Shown piece by piece: positions 1 to 14,100 of a DNA stretch of 64,000 nucleotides (position 1 is the first letter of the stretch; each line of letters begins with the position of its first letter). This DNA comes from Liolophura sinensis (taxonomy: Eukaryota > Mollusca > Polyplacophora > Chitonida > Chitonidae). The position numbers and the translations under genes are program-made. The DNA lies in the NCBI RefSeq assembly GCF_032854445.1, contig NC_088300.1, forward strand, positions 30,669,608-30,733,607, written 5' to 3'. The notes beneath the pieces were generated by a model. That model was given only the letters and a program-made list of their open reading frames with translations. It had not been told where the DNA came from and searched no databases.

Positions 1-943
1 ATGTCTGTAAACCTACCTCCCCCTCCCCAGTGTGTGCCAACCTTGAGTGATAGCAGGGTACATCAAGTTTAATAAATAAACTGAGGGGTAAGTTTAGAAA
101 ACTACCATTTAAATTTATTAACAGATGTTAATCAAATTTAAGAGGATTTTATTCCCTGTGTCAAAATCTATGTCCAAGATCTTTTTGGAAAAATTATTTA
201 GAAAAACATTTGATCAATTTAATATCTTAGCCAAGAATCCTGACCCAAGTTAAATGTAGGTTGAGTTCATTTCACTAGACTGTAACTTTAATTTGTTGAA
301 ACTTTCAAACTGTAGAGGCCTTAATTGCCTCTTGACGAGCTTCAGTCTATAGGCAATTCCATGTCTACTTTGGCTCATTTATTTTTGTTAAATGCCTTCA
401 GAGGTTAAATTATGGTAGTGCTAACTCCTGCTCTATGTTGTGTTTAGTATCATGTGCCATTTCTTTCTCTTGTGGGTTGACCCATCCACAGTTCCTCCCC
501 TGTGTACATAATTGGTTTGGGTGTAGTTTGATATATGACGAACAAAACACAAATGAGTTCATCAGATCTCAGTCTACAGGATGTGGTGGTGGCAGTTTAG
601 TAACAATTTTCCCCATAATTTAAGCAAATTATACATTAGCTACAGGTGATTAAATGTTAGCAATGTATGAACTTTGTTATGAAACACAACATTTATGACC
701 TGCAAATTATGAGACATTTTTTTTTCAATTAATGAAATTGTGTTTTAATCCATTAAATGAAAAAAATTCATCCCTTGCATGGTTGATATATGTATATTAG
801 TTTTTATGACTTATATTGTGTTTTGTTAGATTGTTTGAATGTATTTTCTCGAAGTTGATACACTGTTATGCTGGTGTTATGTATGTTACAGATAAATGTG
901 GGAAAAAAATTACTTTTAACTTCCCAGTTACTTTGAGTGAAAC

Positions 944-1290
944 CGGCTGCGATAGCTCAGTTGGTAGAGCATCCACTTCAGGAGCGGTAGATCCAGGGTC
1001 AATCCTGGGTTGAGTCACACCTAAGACCTTAAAAGAGAAAGTTGTAACTTCCTCGCTTGGCGCACTGGAGGGGGATAGTGCAACAACTGGTTGACCCATA
1101 TCAGTATAATGGCTCGGTTGGGGCGGCCTACTTGCCTTTGGTAAGGCGTCTCAGTAGACATCCGTCCTGCAACAAGGAGGCACATTACATGCACTCTAAG
1201 GATTCCTTTGTCGTCATATGTCGACACATATGACATATAGTGAAAAATTGTTATGTAGGACGTTAAACCCCCAGCACTCACTCACTCACT
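944..1290 (+). mobile_element. tRNA-derived SINE (second type, SINE-C)
   Basis: The head gatagctcagttggtagagc is an A box and gatccagggtcaatcc a degenerate B box. The body includes aggattcctttgtcgtcata, and the tail is gtgaaaaattgttatgtagg followed by acgttaaacccc and (ctca)n. It resembles SINEs spread across molluscs. The head does not form a full tRNA, so it is not a tRNA gene. Confidence 0.8.
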
Positions 1291-1337
1291 TTTAGTGAAT
1301 TTCCTGATCAAACAGTTTATCCTCACAAAATCTGTCA

Positions 1338-1393
1338 TTCTGCTGCCTTACCCAGGGGACTGTGTTTTCAGTCCCCTGGGTAAGGCAGCAGAA
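1338..1393. repeat. Perfect 25-bp hairpin
   Basis: The arms 1338-1362 and 1369-1393 are exact reverse complements (ctgccttacccaggggactg within them), with a 6-nt loop tgtttt. No known terminator or RNA family applies in this context. Confidence 0.95.
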
Positions 1394-4300
1394 TCAATCA
1401 AGGGGTAACTTAGATAAGATGTGTAATGAATAGGCCCATTTGTCAAGATTGAGGTGTCTTGTTTTGAATGTGCTCTGATAGATGTGCCCTGATAGATGTG
1501 CTCTGTTAGATGTGCTCTGATAGATGTAGTGGCGAGCATAAGCCTGTACTGTTTACATTTCTGGTTTAATTCATCGTTTTGAACATAACTAAACCTGACA
1601 AAATAGAATGTGATACATCTGAGATTCTTTCAGCCCCATCGGGCACAGTCTGGTTCATTTATGTAAACACAAGACTGTAGGGAGAACAGTTGAAGTTCTG
1701 GATACTGTCATGGCATGAATTTCTGAACATCTTGTCTCCAATTAAAAATGAGCATGTGAATTTTTTTTTCTTAGAAAGAGTTGGCGCGGCTAAGGTACTT
1801 CTGATTTCAGCTACAACATTACACTTTTTTTCCCCCAGTATTCTAATGCCTTCACCATAGGTTCAGTCTGTGGTGGTTTACCTGACATGTAACTTGTTAA
1901 TTGTTTACAAGGAGAAAGATTTGTTCTTGTCCATATCACACATGTAAATGGTATTGCTGATTTTCACGATTTTACCAAATTGTGCAGATGACTGACTCGT
2001 CGCAAAATTGATTCACCAAGTTCTCATTTGTCTGGTGTCTCTCTTCTTTACATTTTTCCACAGTGGAAACATAACTCAATTTTCAGTCGCCTGATTTATG
2101 ATAACGATATAGCGTCCGTTTTTTTAACCAATCAACAAGGAGCAATTACACTCCAATGAAAACCATCAAGGGAAAAGCGTGCCTGAAGAGCTCTACATCA
2201 ATAACCCGTGAACATCTCCATCTTGGACGTCCCCATCTCATCGTGGTTCTATCGAGGAAAATTGCAACAGGAATTCAAACAAATTATCAAACAAACTTCC
2301 TGTGGCATAAATACTTTGTGAGTAATGTCTTTTGTCCAGATTTGGAGGATAAAATGGGTGCAAAGGATTCGTGGTTGCAGTCTGTGTATTCCTTTTAATG
2401 ATTTCAAAAGAATTCCATTTCGGCTAGGAAATGAATTTTTCAGCTGATGTGGCTGAGATAATCCAGGCATCTTGATACAGGTGCTTTATGTGTATTGTTT
2501 TGGCCAAAAAAGCAATAAATTTTTGTCATTGATTTCAGTCAGGAAGTTCTACCCAATACAGCTGGTTGTGCTGGATGCTTACGATATGATAGTTCTTCTC
2601 TTTCAATTGCACTAAAAATTCCTGGCAACTCTACAATTTGGGTTCTTCGACATCTTAACATTGTTAAATAGTTGTTTTCATTGTAATGGTTGAAATCGTT
2701 GGATCTTCATAAACTTTGCTATTGGTCATCAGTCACATCAACTTATAGCCAGTAAAATGAAGTACAAAATATAAATACATACAAATCAGTTTAAATGTGT
2801 TTTATTATGGGTCAGTTGGTGAGAATCAAAAGAGGCCCATTATAGAAGCATGGAAAATTGTGAAGAAATTGCCGAAAGTAGTTCCATCCAAGTATGACGT
2901 GTCAGTGGGCTTAACAAAGTAGACTGTATGCTGCGGTCAAATATTAGCTTCCTTTTGTGATGTTTTCTTCATTGTTTTGTTGGGATTTATATGTTATGAT
3001 TTTGCATTAAATGAAAGTTTTAATTATGTTTGGAGTCCTGCTTTAGTATTCGTTTAGTTTGGTGTCACAAAAGATTATCGAATAAGCATGCGCTATTTTG
3101 AGGATATTAACAGTAAATGTCACATACCAGTCGGTACCTTGATTGCCTGTGATAGTGTATGTAGCAAAAAGATTTACACCATAGCCTACGTTTATGCATT
3201 TAACAGCTTGTAATAATATTTGGACCTACCTTACGGCAATCAAGTGCTTTGTTAGTCACCAAAAGGTGAAAATAGTAAATGTGGAAGTTATCAGACTGCA
3301 GGTATGCCACCAGTGCTACAGATAAGGGACGTTCAGGTGTAAATGCACTTAGAAATTAGATGATACGCTTCAAAATTAAAACAGAGCATGCTGAATACAC
3401 TCGACAACGATTTTTGTGTAAATTCCTGAAGCCTGTAGTGTACATGCAAGATTTAAAGCAAACATTCCTGTCAAAATCGAAAGTAGATTTCCAAAGTAGT
3501 TTATGTGCATGATACTGTCCACGACTCTCCACAGTTTTCAGAAACTGAAATGTTACAGCAAAGGCTCATGTACCACTACCTGGAGATGTGGAGAATAACC
3601 AATTTGATATTTGTATTTGTAACGATCACGAGAACAGCTAGTGTTCAGAGACGTGTTAGATTTATACTATATACTGCTTATAAATAAAGCACAAATAATA
3701 AATTTGTGTCTTCTAATGTAAATCTCTGCTTGGATTTAGCATAACAAGTGTAGTGGTATCATGTTTTGATCCCAAAACGGCAGTTGTTCATACATACAGA
3801 AATGTTTCGACCGGTAAAAAAAAAATTATCAGAAGCATTAGGCAAGTTAACTTAGAATGAAATAATACTGCAATCACTGCTATCAAAACAAAATGAAATG
3901 GTACAGTTGTCGGTGAGTGAGTTATTGGAATAAGCCCAGTAGGCCTACAGGTTGAGATGAAATAAATAAATGTAGGCCTATGAGTGTAATTCAGATTCAG
4001 TCCTCATGAGGAAGAGCTGACATAAATAATTTATTCTAGAATGTTATGACAAGTCATAATTCTGGACAATCGACATGTACATTCATATACTTGTAGCCCT
4101 GTATGTAACTACAAGAATCTGGGCCAGTAGGTCTGTACATGTATGTAGACGTATGCACATGTATGTCTTTTGATTTTCTCAACCACCTTCACTCAGTGAA
4201 CTTTCCAGGTGTATTGCTGGGGACTTAAAATAGTGAAGTGTTGAGTGTTCTCAAAGAATGTGTACTGCAGTAAGCTTCACCCAGTACTCCCTATCTTGGA

Positions 4301-7094
4301 AAAGTAGGGAGTACCATACTACCTCTGAAAATTATCTGTAGCACAGCTTGACCCCTTGGGTTACTGCCCAATAGTTGAACTTCCTAATTGCGTGAATGCC
4401 AACAAACTTATTATGCAAGGATTTTCATGGTCCGCTGAAGAAGTTATCTGTTAAATTGTGGAATGAGCTGTTAGTAATCGTTTGCTATATGTGATGAACA
4501 TTTGGATGTAATCCTGAAAAGAATGAAAAAAAGGTTGACAGGTTGCACATGTAGTTTATGTGTCCTTGCCATGTTTGTACTGTTGAGATACAATTATACT
4601 TTGTAAGGACCAGAAAGTGTATTGTATTATGATCTGTTACCTTGATCTGTTGCCACATACGGCAGTGATACGAGTAATGAAGATTTTCATGCTCACACTA
4701 ACCGAACAAATAGAAATGGTAACAACATAGTTGCCAAAAAAATTTGTGGAAAATGTCTACAATCTCCCAGTATATCATAATGTGAGGTTCTGACGCAATG
4801 CATTCTCATTAAAGTCCTGTCATAATGAGATGAGGCCGGGTCCTCCATTACAGACAGAATAACTGATAGGCCCTTTGTGGATGGAGACGACCAGTGAATT
4901 GTTCTAAACAACAATTTATCATTAGTTACTAGAAAAATAAAAATAGAAGAAGAGCAATAGACCCATTTCACAGCTCTTGGCTTCTAGTTATCACTGTACT
5001 ACTTCAGACTCATAGTGATATTTGAAGAGGCATTGATTTCTTCATTACCAGGAGTTGTATGATGTTTAATTGAGACGCCAAGTACAGATTACATTTCTTG
5101 AACATTAACCGTGTCATCTTGTCTTGAACATGATACCAGTCTAAATTTTGTCTTGTTTAGATTGCTTTATCACTTATGGTATGAGAGAACTTGAATATTG
5201 TTTTGGAAATTAGACTTGAAGTCAGCCAAACAGATCTTTCGTGATGAATGTTCAAAGAATTTGAGATCATTTATCTCACTTTATCTCACCTCTAGTCTGA
5301 CAAGTTGCCATGTATGTGCTGGTTTGATTTAATAGGGAAAATGTGTGTGTCATGTAGATTAATTGAAAGTGCCACTTAAACATTGTATGCACTGCTATTT
5401 AAAAAATACCTAATATTTACCCATTTATTAAATATCATTGATCTCCAGAGATCAGCAGCCATTATTGACAATAGCTGATAATTTGGGTTGGGTCAATCTT
5501 TCACGATATTAGAACGATTTCCAATACTTTGAGAAATCTGAATGAAAATATTGGTATTGACGAGATACAAATATGAAATATTCCTCAAAATGTTGATTAA
5601 AAACATTGCAGTTTAGGAGCATGTTTCCTTCATGTAACATTGTGACTCAGGAACAAAGTTTTTAACCTTGGCAGAGAGGACACCTTGTAACATCATCACA
5701 TCAACAGCGTTGATCACACATGCCACAATCTGACTTTCAAATGACCTTGAAAATGTTGTTATTGGTTAATGGGCCATGACTGGTTTATTGATCGAAGGCT
5801 GAACACCGAATATGAGTTTGTCTGCTACAATTATAGCCATCACAATAAAGGTTTAATGCTCTGGCAGCAAGTTAACCTATAAAACATGTGCGGCTTTATA
5901 TTCACAATAGATACCATACGTAGACACTTGTATTTGCATAAAGCTACATCGGCTGCTGGAACATCAGGTATGGTTAATTCGGAGTTCATCAATAGATGTA
6001 GAGCTAATTGGGCTAAGTAGGGATAACCTAGTTCTGCCTGGAATCTGTTTGTGGCCTGCTGTTAGCCCCAGATGGGATTATTCATGATTAAACTGACCAG
6101 AGGGAAACCTGCTAACCTGCTTTCCCTCTCCCCTCCGGTCAGAACAGTGTTATCTGTGCTCTCCATGGCTCTGGGATTTATCAGAGAGGAAGTGCTAGGG
6201 CAGTGGCCTTCTCCACTCTGCTATCACTCCTGCTGCTACCTGCTGGATGCGTCTTTGTCTAAGGTCAAATTTAATTGCAGATGATTATCTTTCCAGTATG
6301 CCAAGGTCATTGCACAAGGGTCTCACCAGCATATATCACCGGTAATTGTCACCGTGGACAAATCCTGAAGTTCAATATCTAGAGTGAATCTTGTCACACG
6401 GTTGATTTCTTGTAAAAATGTAATAGCTCCTACAGGGCTAAATCTTCCCCAAAAAGTTCATGGAAAAAGTTTCTGTTAATGACTGAATTAGTGAATCGTC
6501 AACTGTAAAGTTCAGTGATAAATTTAAATCCTGTTAGGACAAAGTCTGCGAAAAAAAAAAAAAAAAAACCCACAGTTTCTAAGTGTGATTGCTTGAACAA
6601 GACTTCAGCTGTTAATTTCCAGGATGACTTTTAAAATCTAAAAGGGGTTCTAACAGGGCAAAGTCTTCAGAAAATACACTTAGAAAGTTTATTATGACTA
6701 TTATGATTATTGCATTTAGTTTAGTGACTTTTATGCTTTTATCAACAATTCGTTGCATTAGCTTCCAAAGTTTCTGAAAATATCAGTGTTGAAAGGTGTG
6801 ATGAGTCATTGCCTTAATTATGTGAGATTTGATCTCTATTAAGTCTGTGATCTATTTTGATACAGATGTATGCTGTAGACACAGATGGTAATGCAATCAT
6901 CGTATGACTTATTGCTAAAAATATTCTGATGGATGTTTTTAACATAATGTGTGACATCATCTGTTCATCACTCCCAAAAATCGGATAAGAATCTCTCAAG
7001 TATTTTATCACTAAGACATGTAACCTTAGGCATGCAATCTTTGGTGTGACGAAAACGTGTTTGTTTTTAATAGCTGTTGGTCCGTTCTAGTGTT

Positions 7095-7165
7095 CCCACA
7101 CATGTAGTGAAATATTCTTGAGTACGATGTAAACCACCCTATCAAATAAATAAATAAATTAAATT
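7095..7165 (+). mobile_element. SINE-A tail fragment
   Basis: The text gtgaaatattcttgagtacg is followed by atgtaaaccaccc and aaataaataaataaatt. Only the 3' end is recognisable. Confidence 0.7.
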
Positions 7166-8039
7166 TTTTTTTTAATATTTGTGGATTAAAAATGATAAAC
7201 CATATAAAATCTAGTGAAAAGTTACCTAGGATAAACCTTGATTGTGCATTGACATACATTTACTGTAGCTCCACATTATCCAAACTAAAAACAGCAAATA
7301 TAACATAAATAGCCAGCTGCTGTGAGACATTTTGAATTTAAATTGTATTTATTTTCTTCATTACCGCAAGGAAAATATGGAAACAGGCTTAATAACACTT
7401 TACATGTACCTTGGAAGGGTTAATATGATATACATTGTGTTTATTTAGTCTCTATTTTTGCCCTGCTTTCAAATGATGTGCGAAGAGAATCCCTTGCATT
7501 AGTTGTATCCTTGGTTTAAATGTTGTTTTTTTAGATATCCTGGCCCCTTGATCCTCTTCTGTTTTGTACTGTTATTTATCGCATTTTTTGTAGTCTTTTT
7601 TTTTTTTTTTAATTGTTGATAACAAATGTGTTTATCATCTTGAAAATATTTTGATTCCGTCGGGTGGAAAAAAAAGCATGATTGAAATTAAAATGGGAAT
7701 TTTGGAGATAATTTTTTTCCCTGGATCTCTGTATTCACTGGGACATTGCATTGTAGAACTGTATTTATGTGATTACTCCACTGCATCGTGGAGTGAAAAG
7801 AATTAACTTCAGCTTTACAGCAGACTACGAATCAATCAGTTTGGAAGAAAGGTTTTTGTAGTAATATTTTTGCAAACATTTACAATACAAAAAAAGGGGT
7901 GATGTGCAATTTTATATGTAATCATTTTAATGGTCTCAACTCTCTTCATTCAATAGTTCTTTTTGAAAAGAAAAATTTTTGTGACCATCTCAGTTGTTGT
8001 GCTCCATGGTTTATCATCAGCACATATATATTGTTACAG

Positions 8040-8198
8040 ATCCGAGTGAATGTTGATGGTAAAGAACAAGACGTGGGCACAACCTCTGGGGACTTCACTT
8101 TGCTGTCCAGTAACATCCTGTTTGTGGGGGGAAGCCCTAACACTGCGCAGCTAGCAGGCTCCCTGGTACCAAACAACTTCAAAGGCTGTTTGAAAAAG
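8040..8198 (+). CDS. NRXN: Neurexin exon: end of LNS2
   Basis: The exon has 159 nt and is phase 0 at both ends, with acceptor ttgttacag and donor aag|gtaaga. It encodes the last strands of the second laminin-G/LNS domain: IRVNVDG, then LFVGGSPNTA, then NNFKGCLKK. The LYVGG-like strand and the FxGCL motif near the domain end are typical of LNS folds. The text continues directly into the next exon (GCLKK|VIYKAD). Confidence 0.92.
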
Positions 8199-11100
8199 GT
8201 AAGAATTGTGGAGTGGCCATATTGTTATTACATCACTGAGGGCTTAAAACTAATTTTAAGAAATTTGCAGAATAAAGATCATTTATCTGCTGCAGAAATA
8301 CATTCGAGTTATTGTAGGCTGTTGTTTTTTTGTTTTATCAGAGAAATAAACTGACACCTGCAATGTGGAACTTTCATCAGGAATTGGGATAAAAGTCAGT
8401 ATTAAACTTGAAGCTTGATGGGGTCAACTTATAATGTCAACATAGAATAAACTGTGTGGGAAGAAAAAGGATGAACGTTATCTCAACTGCTGTATGTGGG
8501 AAGGTCTGCCAGCAACCTGCGGATGGTTCCTCCCACCATAATGCTGGCTGCCGTCCTATAAGTGAAATATTCTGAGTACGGCGTAAAACACCAATCAAAT
8601 AAATAAATATCTCAACATATTGTCTCGTACTGTAGCTGTTGTGTGACTGCTTCGGTGGCCTAATGGCTGGCTGTACACTGTAGTGTTTGCCTCGAAGTCA
8701 TGAGACCCCAAATCAAACCTAGCTTGAGTCATATGAAAGATTTGGTAAAATGGCACTTGTTGCTACCTTGCATGGCTCTGAGCACTGAGAGGTTAGAGCA
8801 AGGAAACAGGACCGGCTGGTTTATACATCAGTGGTGGCAGGATTTTTTAGTGACATGGCTCATGGTTCAAGAAGCTACAGTTTATGTACACACCGAATTA
8901 CTCTCAAGTAACTGTTAAATATTATGTAAAACCCAAAGCACACATAAATTGTAGCCGTTGTGTATGAAAAAAATACATGTCCACATATCACACATACTTC
9001 ACACATTTGATGGACAGAATTAGGCCCCGTGAAACCTTATCACTTATTTTTTTTTTTTCAAAGACCTCTTTGAGATCTTATCTTTATTACATATTAGGTA
9101 AAGCCCAGCTCCATTAAAATGTAACTTGTAAATGCGGTCTCTTGCAGAGAGACTGTGGAATGCTAACCAGCTGTGAAGAGAATCTTGCTTGACAGGTTCA
9201 GAGTTACATGTCTAATCATTGCAGTTTTAGCTCTTTATCTTTTATTTGCCATTAACAGCATTTACAGGAGACGAGGAGAAAGTCGTAATAATCATATTGG
9301 AATTTGAATTTTTTTTGAATGTTTTCAAGTGTACACAGTGTTTTTAGAGAGAAGTGGATGATGGGATTTATTTTTTTGTGTTTATATTGATGAGGCCATG
9401 AACTTGAGCCCAGCATAATAATCAGATGATAATGCATATACATGTACATTGCATTTTTTGTATGATGCTTAATTTTGGGGCATCATGTTGGGTTTTAAAT
9501 GGATTGATTGATTGATGTGAAGGCAATCAGGAAACCGAAGTACCTGGAGTAAACAACCATATTTGGGCAATTAGCTGACAAACTTGTTGACTTAAATCTG
9601 TGCCCGAAATGGTGACAGCTGGATTTGAACCCACAACCATTAGTATTGCAGAAATACTTAATTAATAACTGTGCATTAAAGAGTTCATGATACCCTGGTA
9701 CTATTACTAATTTTTAACATCTTGAAAATTTTGTAAGCACATGAATGGTATTCTGCTGCAAAATCATTCATGTGGTTAAAACAATGTGGTTTGGTACTAG
9801 TTTATTATTTTCAGTTGACCAGCTTTACCCACTTGTCATTACATACATGTATGTGTAAAGTCACAGAAATTTTCTGAACTCTGTACAAGTATGTTATGAT
9901 TTTGAGACATTAATGTGCCCAACTTCAGTGATGTGGTTTTGTTACATATTTTGTCAACAACCATTGTTTTGTTGAATCTACAATACTGCATATAAACACA
10001 TACATGTAAGTCTGGATCAGGTATATTAACACAGTTGAATAGGACATTTACACTCTGGAATATTACATTTACACAGTTGAATAGGACATTTACTTACTTC
10101 AGCATACAGTAAGTTACAGATGACCTTTACCGCATGACTAGCATTGGTGAAAAGCATTTTGTACGTTTTGGTAATTAGAAAGTGTCTGTTCCAGGGAACA
10201 AGTTCGTTCTGTTGGTTTTGACTGTGTAAATGCAATATTCCAGTGTGTAAATGTCCTATTTCAGTGTGTAAATGTCTTATCCCAATTTGTAAATGTCCTA
10301 TTCTAGTGTGTAAATGTCTTAACCCAGTGTGTAAATGTCCTATTCCAGTGTGTAAGTATACCCTATCCAGACTTACATGTATGTGTATATCAGTAGTATT
10401 GTAAATTCAACAAAATAATTGAACTTTCATTTTGTGAAAACCAGCTTTTCATTTCACTTCAGAATGGAAAGTCTAGCTGAAACATTATTAAATTAAAATG
10501 GTGGAAAAACTTGTTTGGCCCTCAAATACTCATGCGTGTACACCGTAAATACATTAAAATGATAGAAAAACTTGTCTGGCCTCCAGATACACATGTGGCT
10601 GAAACATTATTACATTAAAAAGGTGGAAAAACTTGTTTGGCCTTCAAATACTTATGTGTGTACAGCATAAGCTTCGTTAGCTGCAATTGAATGAAGGTTA
10701 ATGCAGTTCTATTGTGCATCAGGCTGTCTTCTGCACAGTGCTGCATTGTGTTAAACCAAGTGGAAAAACTGCAGATGACATATCAATGTGCAAATAAACA
10801 TTGACTTAAGCAAAGAAATGTCGTTAGATCATTTGGTTGCAGTACATTTGCGTTGGATTGTGTTTTTACTAAAAGCCTTTTCTGCTACAGTGACAGCAAA
10901 CGCAGCTTCTCACAATGCCAGAATGTTTGGATGGGAGTTCGTTGGATAGCTATCTCGCTGATCGATAATAGCTGTACAGAAAATGAGGACCAAGTGTTTT
11001 TTTTTTCTCTTCTCGTCATTTTTTTTTCTTTCTATAGAAAATCACATGTCTACTTGCCTAATTATGATCCCAGATCTTTGGGCAGATCCCCTCATTTTGT

Positions 11101-14100
11101 GGCGTTAACACCGGGTCTAGATCTCTCAATGACCAGTATTTTGAGAATGTTTACCCAGGTCAAAAGTGGTGGGTGTTGCAATGTAGACCCACAGAAAGAC
11201 ACAACACTAAGGAAATACAGTCCTGAAGGCCTGACCATCGATCTGTGGAAAAGTCTTCCACGCTCGACTATTCCTAACTGAAGACAAAATTGGCCTAATT
11301 CCAAGATTACGTGAGCTACGTCTGGAAGTACCTAGTTAAGTTAGACGACAGTATGAGGAGATCTATGGCTCCTTACGTTGCACTTATTTGGAAATTGATA
11401 GTGCTGTTTGGACAGAAAGGTAATTTTTTCCCATGCTGGGCTCACCAAATGTCTTAGTAATAATAATTTATTCCTATCCCAGGGGAATGCTGCATTCCGC
11501 TGTTAGGGAGATCAAATGGATCTGTTGAAAATTTGTCTACGAGAATGTCTGAGTTCAAATTTGGGGGCTGCCATCTGGTTTATTTCCTGCCTGTTCATTG
11601 GCTATCTCTTTTGCCTTGATGGCAATTATTTGTCACCTGGACGATGTTATTACACAGCTGTCCATTGGTTAAATCTGAGATCTGATAGATTTTTCATTTG
11701 GGAAACTCGCCAATCTAACAGATACATATACAGTATACTTTTATGTTGGCTTAAACTTTTCTTTAAGAATGTGGACTGGATTAGCAAGGAACGCTGAAGA
11801 ATTGTCTATGATAAGACAAAAGTGCACAAAAATAATATTGTCTAAATATAGCGCCTTCATGTCTCTTTTTCTTTCAATGTAAAGTTGAAAATCCATTATT
11901 TTTTTATTACCTCGCTCAGTGTTGGTTTTTTTCGTTCATCCGATGTTATTTTGGTCTTCGAAGCGTCTAAATATATCTTGGATTTGTCTTGATCTTTTGT
12001 ATTTTTATTAATGTACCATGTCAAGACATGTCACATAAACTCTGTTATAATCTGTATCGTCACTTGGTTTGGAAAAAACTTTATAATATATTATAATATC
12101 GTGTCTTTTGACCCTAACACCTGTCTTCAACCATGTGAATATAGATTTATATATATTTTAAATCCATTGCAATCACTGAGAAGCAGATGGAGTCCTCTGT
12201 TTTTCTCTGGCCTCCTGTATGCACTTGTGTTTGTGACAGTGTTAACCAACCTGTAGTTTTCTATCATACCCATTTTTGGTGTACATTTATATACATGCAC
12301 ATGTTAAAACCTCCTGAAATATGAGAATGATGGATGTTTGACATTCTGGATTGTAATCTGAGTAGAAAACATAAGTATTTTGTAGCCACTGATGTTCAGA
12401 TAGCCTATTGCCTTATCACCTGTAACATCCTGAATTTATTGCTCAATTTATAAAGAAAGAGTAAACATATGTTTGCTGCCATTTCATGTCTAATATAAAG
12501 TAGGTATTTATATTTATTTTGACCTTTTCTTTTTTGTAGGTGATTTACAAAGCTGACAGCATTCATCTTGACTTGGTGGACTTGGCTCGTGCTGACCACA
12601 ACCTGATAAACGTGGTGGGAGATGTTTTATTTGACAAGTGTAAGGATTTGGTGGAATCTCAACCAGTCACTTTCACTAGTCCTGAATCCTTTATTTCCCT
12701 GCCAACATGGGAAGTTGAAAAGAATGGTTCGGTCTCCTTTCAGTTCCAGACGATCGAATCTAATGGCGTCATCATGTACAACAATGGCGCTGAAAGCAAC
12801 TCCGATTTTTTCGCCTTGGAGATTTTGGACAGTAACCTCTACCTGATCCTTGACCTTGGGTCTGGTCCTGTGAAGGTAAAAGCTCCAGCCAGGTCAGTTG
12901 CGGACGGTTTGCCACACCATGTCCTGGTGAGTTTGGATGGTCAAAATGGCTTCTTTCAGATGGATGGCAACAAGATTGAATTTTCAACACCGGGTCCTGA
13001 TGACACGCTTGACTTGGAAGGTATGCTGTATGTTGGTGGCATCAGCAATCACCGTGATGCCTATCTCTTACCTCAGGAAATGTGGTCTGGGATGCTGGGC
13101 TTCGGATATGTCGGCTGTCTCCAGGATTTGGTGCTTAATGGGGTTAAGATAGACCTTGCCCACCTTGCCAAGCAGCAGGCATCTCAGGGAATTGCTGAGT
13201 ACTGTCGCACCATGGAACCTCAGTGTCTCAGTCGACCCTGCATGCACAAGGGGGTCTGCTACGAGGGATGGAATAGATTTGTCTGTGACTGCAGAGCGTC
13301 TGGCTACATTGGACCAGTATGTCAGCAAGGTAAGTGTAGTACAGTGCTACTTTTAGACATTCAATGGCTGGAACACTCAGGATAAAGGTTCAAATTCCAC
13401 CTTGGACAGGGAAGCTGTAGATTCTATCACTCTCACTGCTTCCAAGGCTTATTGGGACAGTAAGAGGTTGACAATGCTCATGTGGCTGTTAGTGCAATCC
13501 AACTTTGCTGAAGATCATTTATCTTCCACAAATATGGTCTGCATATCTGTATAGTACATGTGAGAAGATTTTTGAGTATCTTGCCAAAGGTCAGTGGTTT
13601 ACACCATGCACTCAAGTTCCTCCACCCATATTAATGACCGCCATTGTATAAGTGAAACAGTCTTAACTACGGCATTAAACAACTATGAAATCAATAAATA
13701 CTTTGGAACAGATCTGAATGAATTGTATTATGTTGTGGAAAACAATATTAGCCTGTGAACAAGTCGTCCTCCATCATGTGATCAGATAGGCGGTTTACTC
13801 CAGGCTTAAACCTGACTTGAATTCTTGTATATGGCATTAAACATCAATGAACCAAATAAATAAATAATTACAATAAGGGTGGAGCATCTGAAGGAGATGT
13901 ACATAATGGCCCTTGCACAGTTTGGCATTGGTGTCTAGTGTTGTAAACTACTTTATTGCCATAGTTAACATTGACTTTGTATAGCAATTGTTGCTTTAAA
14001 CTTAACAGAGCTTAACTGTGTACATACGCTCGTCTGCTTCACCAGTGGACATTCCTGTGTCTCTGTCATGAAACACTCTCTAAAAAAAAAAAGAATGATA

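Larger units (their letters stand above)
1..8039 (+). other. Probable neurexin intron upstream of the LNS2 exon
   Basis: No exon could be supported here on either strand. The earlier LNS2 strands, with a WHxV-like motif, were looked for and not found. It holds a tRNA-derived SINE (944-1290), a perfect hairpin (1338-1393), a short 15-bp repeat at about 1473-1530, a SINE-A tail (about 7100-7160) and simple A/T runs. Confidence 0.6.
8199..12539 (+). other. Neurexin intron
   Basis: The intron holds a SINE with a 9-bp target duplication, a possible tRNA-like SINE head at about 8650-8730, the fold-back element at 9967-10430 and a three-copy 60-bp repeat at about 10490-10665. Short open frames at 10853-11797 show no recognisable motif or splice context. 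Confidence 0.7.

Noticed and set aside
950-1018. tRNA gene
   Set aside because: A and B boxes are present but no acceptor stem or complete cloverleaf forms, and a SINE body and tail follow directly.
7899-8039. Extension of the first neurexin exon upstream to the open-frame start
   Set aside because: The upstream residues show no LNS similarity, and a clear ttgttacag acceptor precedes position 8040.
10853-11797. Possible exons in the intron after the LNS2 exon
   Set aside because: Open frames of 93 and 142 codons contain poly-T and no LNS, EGF or other motif, and neurexin phases already match across this intron.
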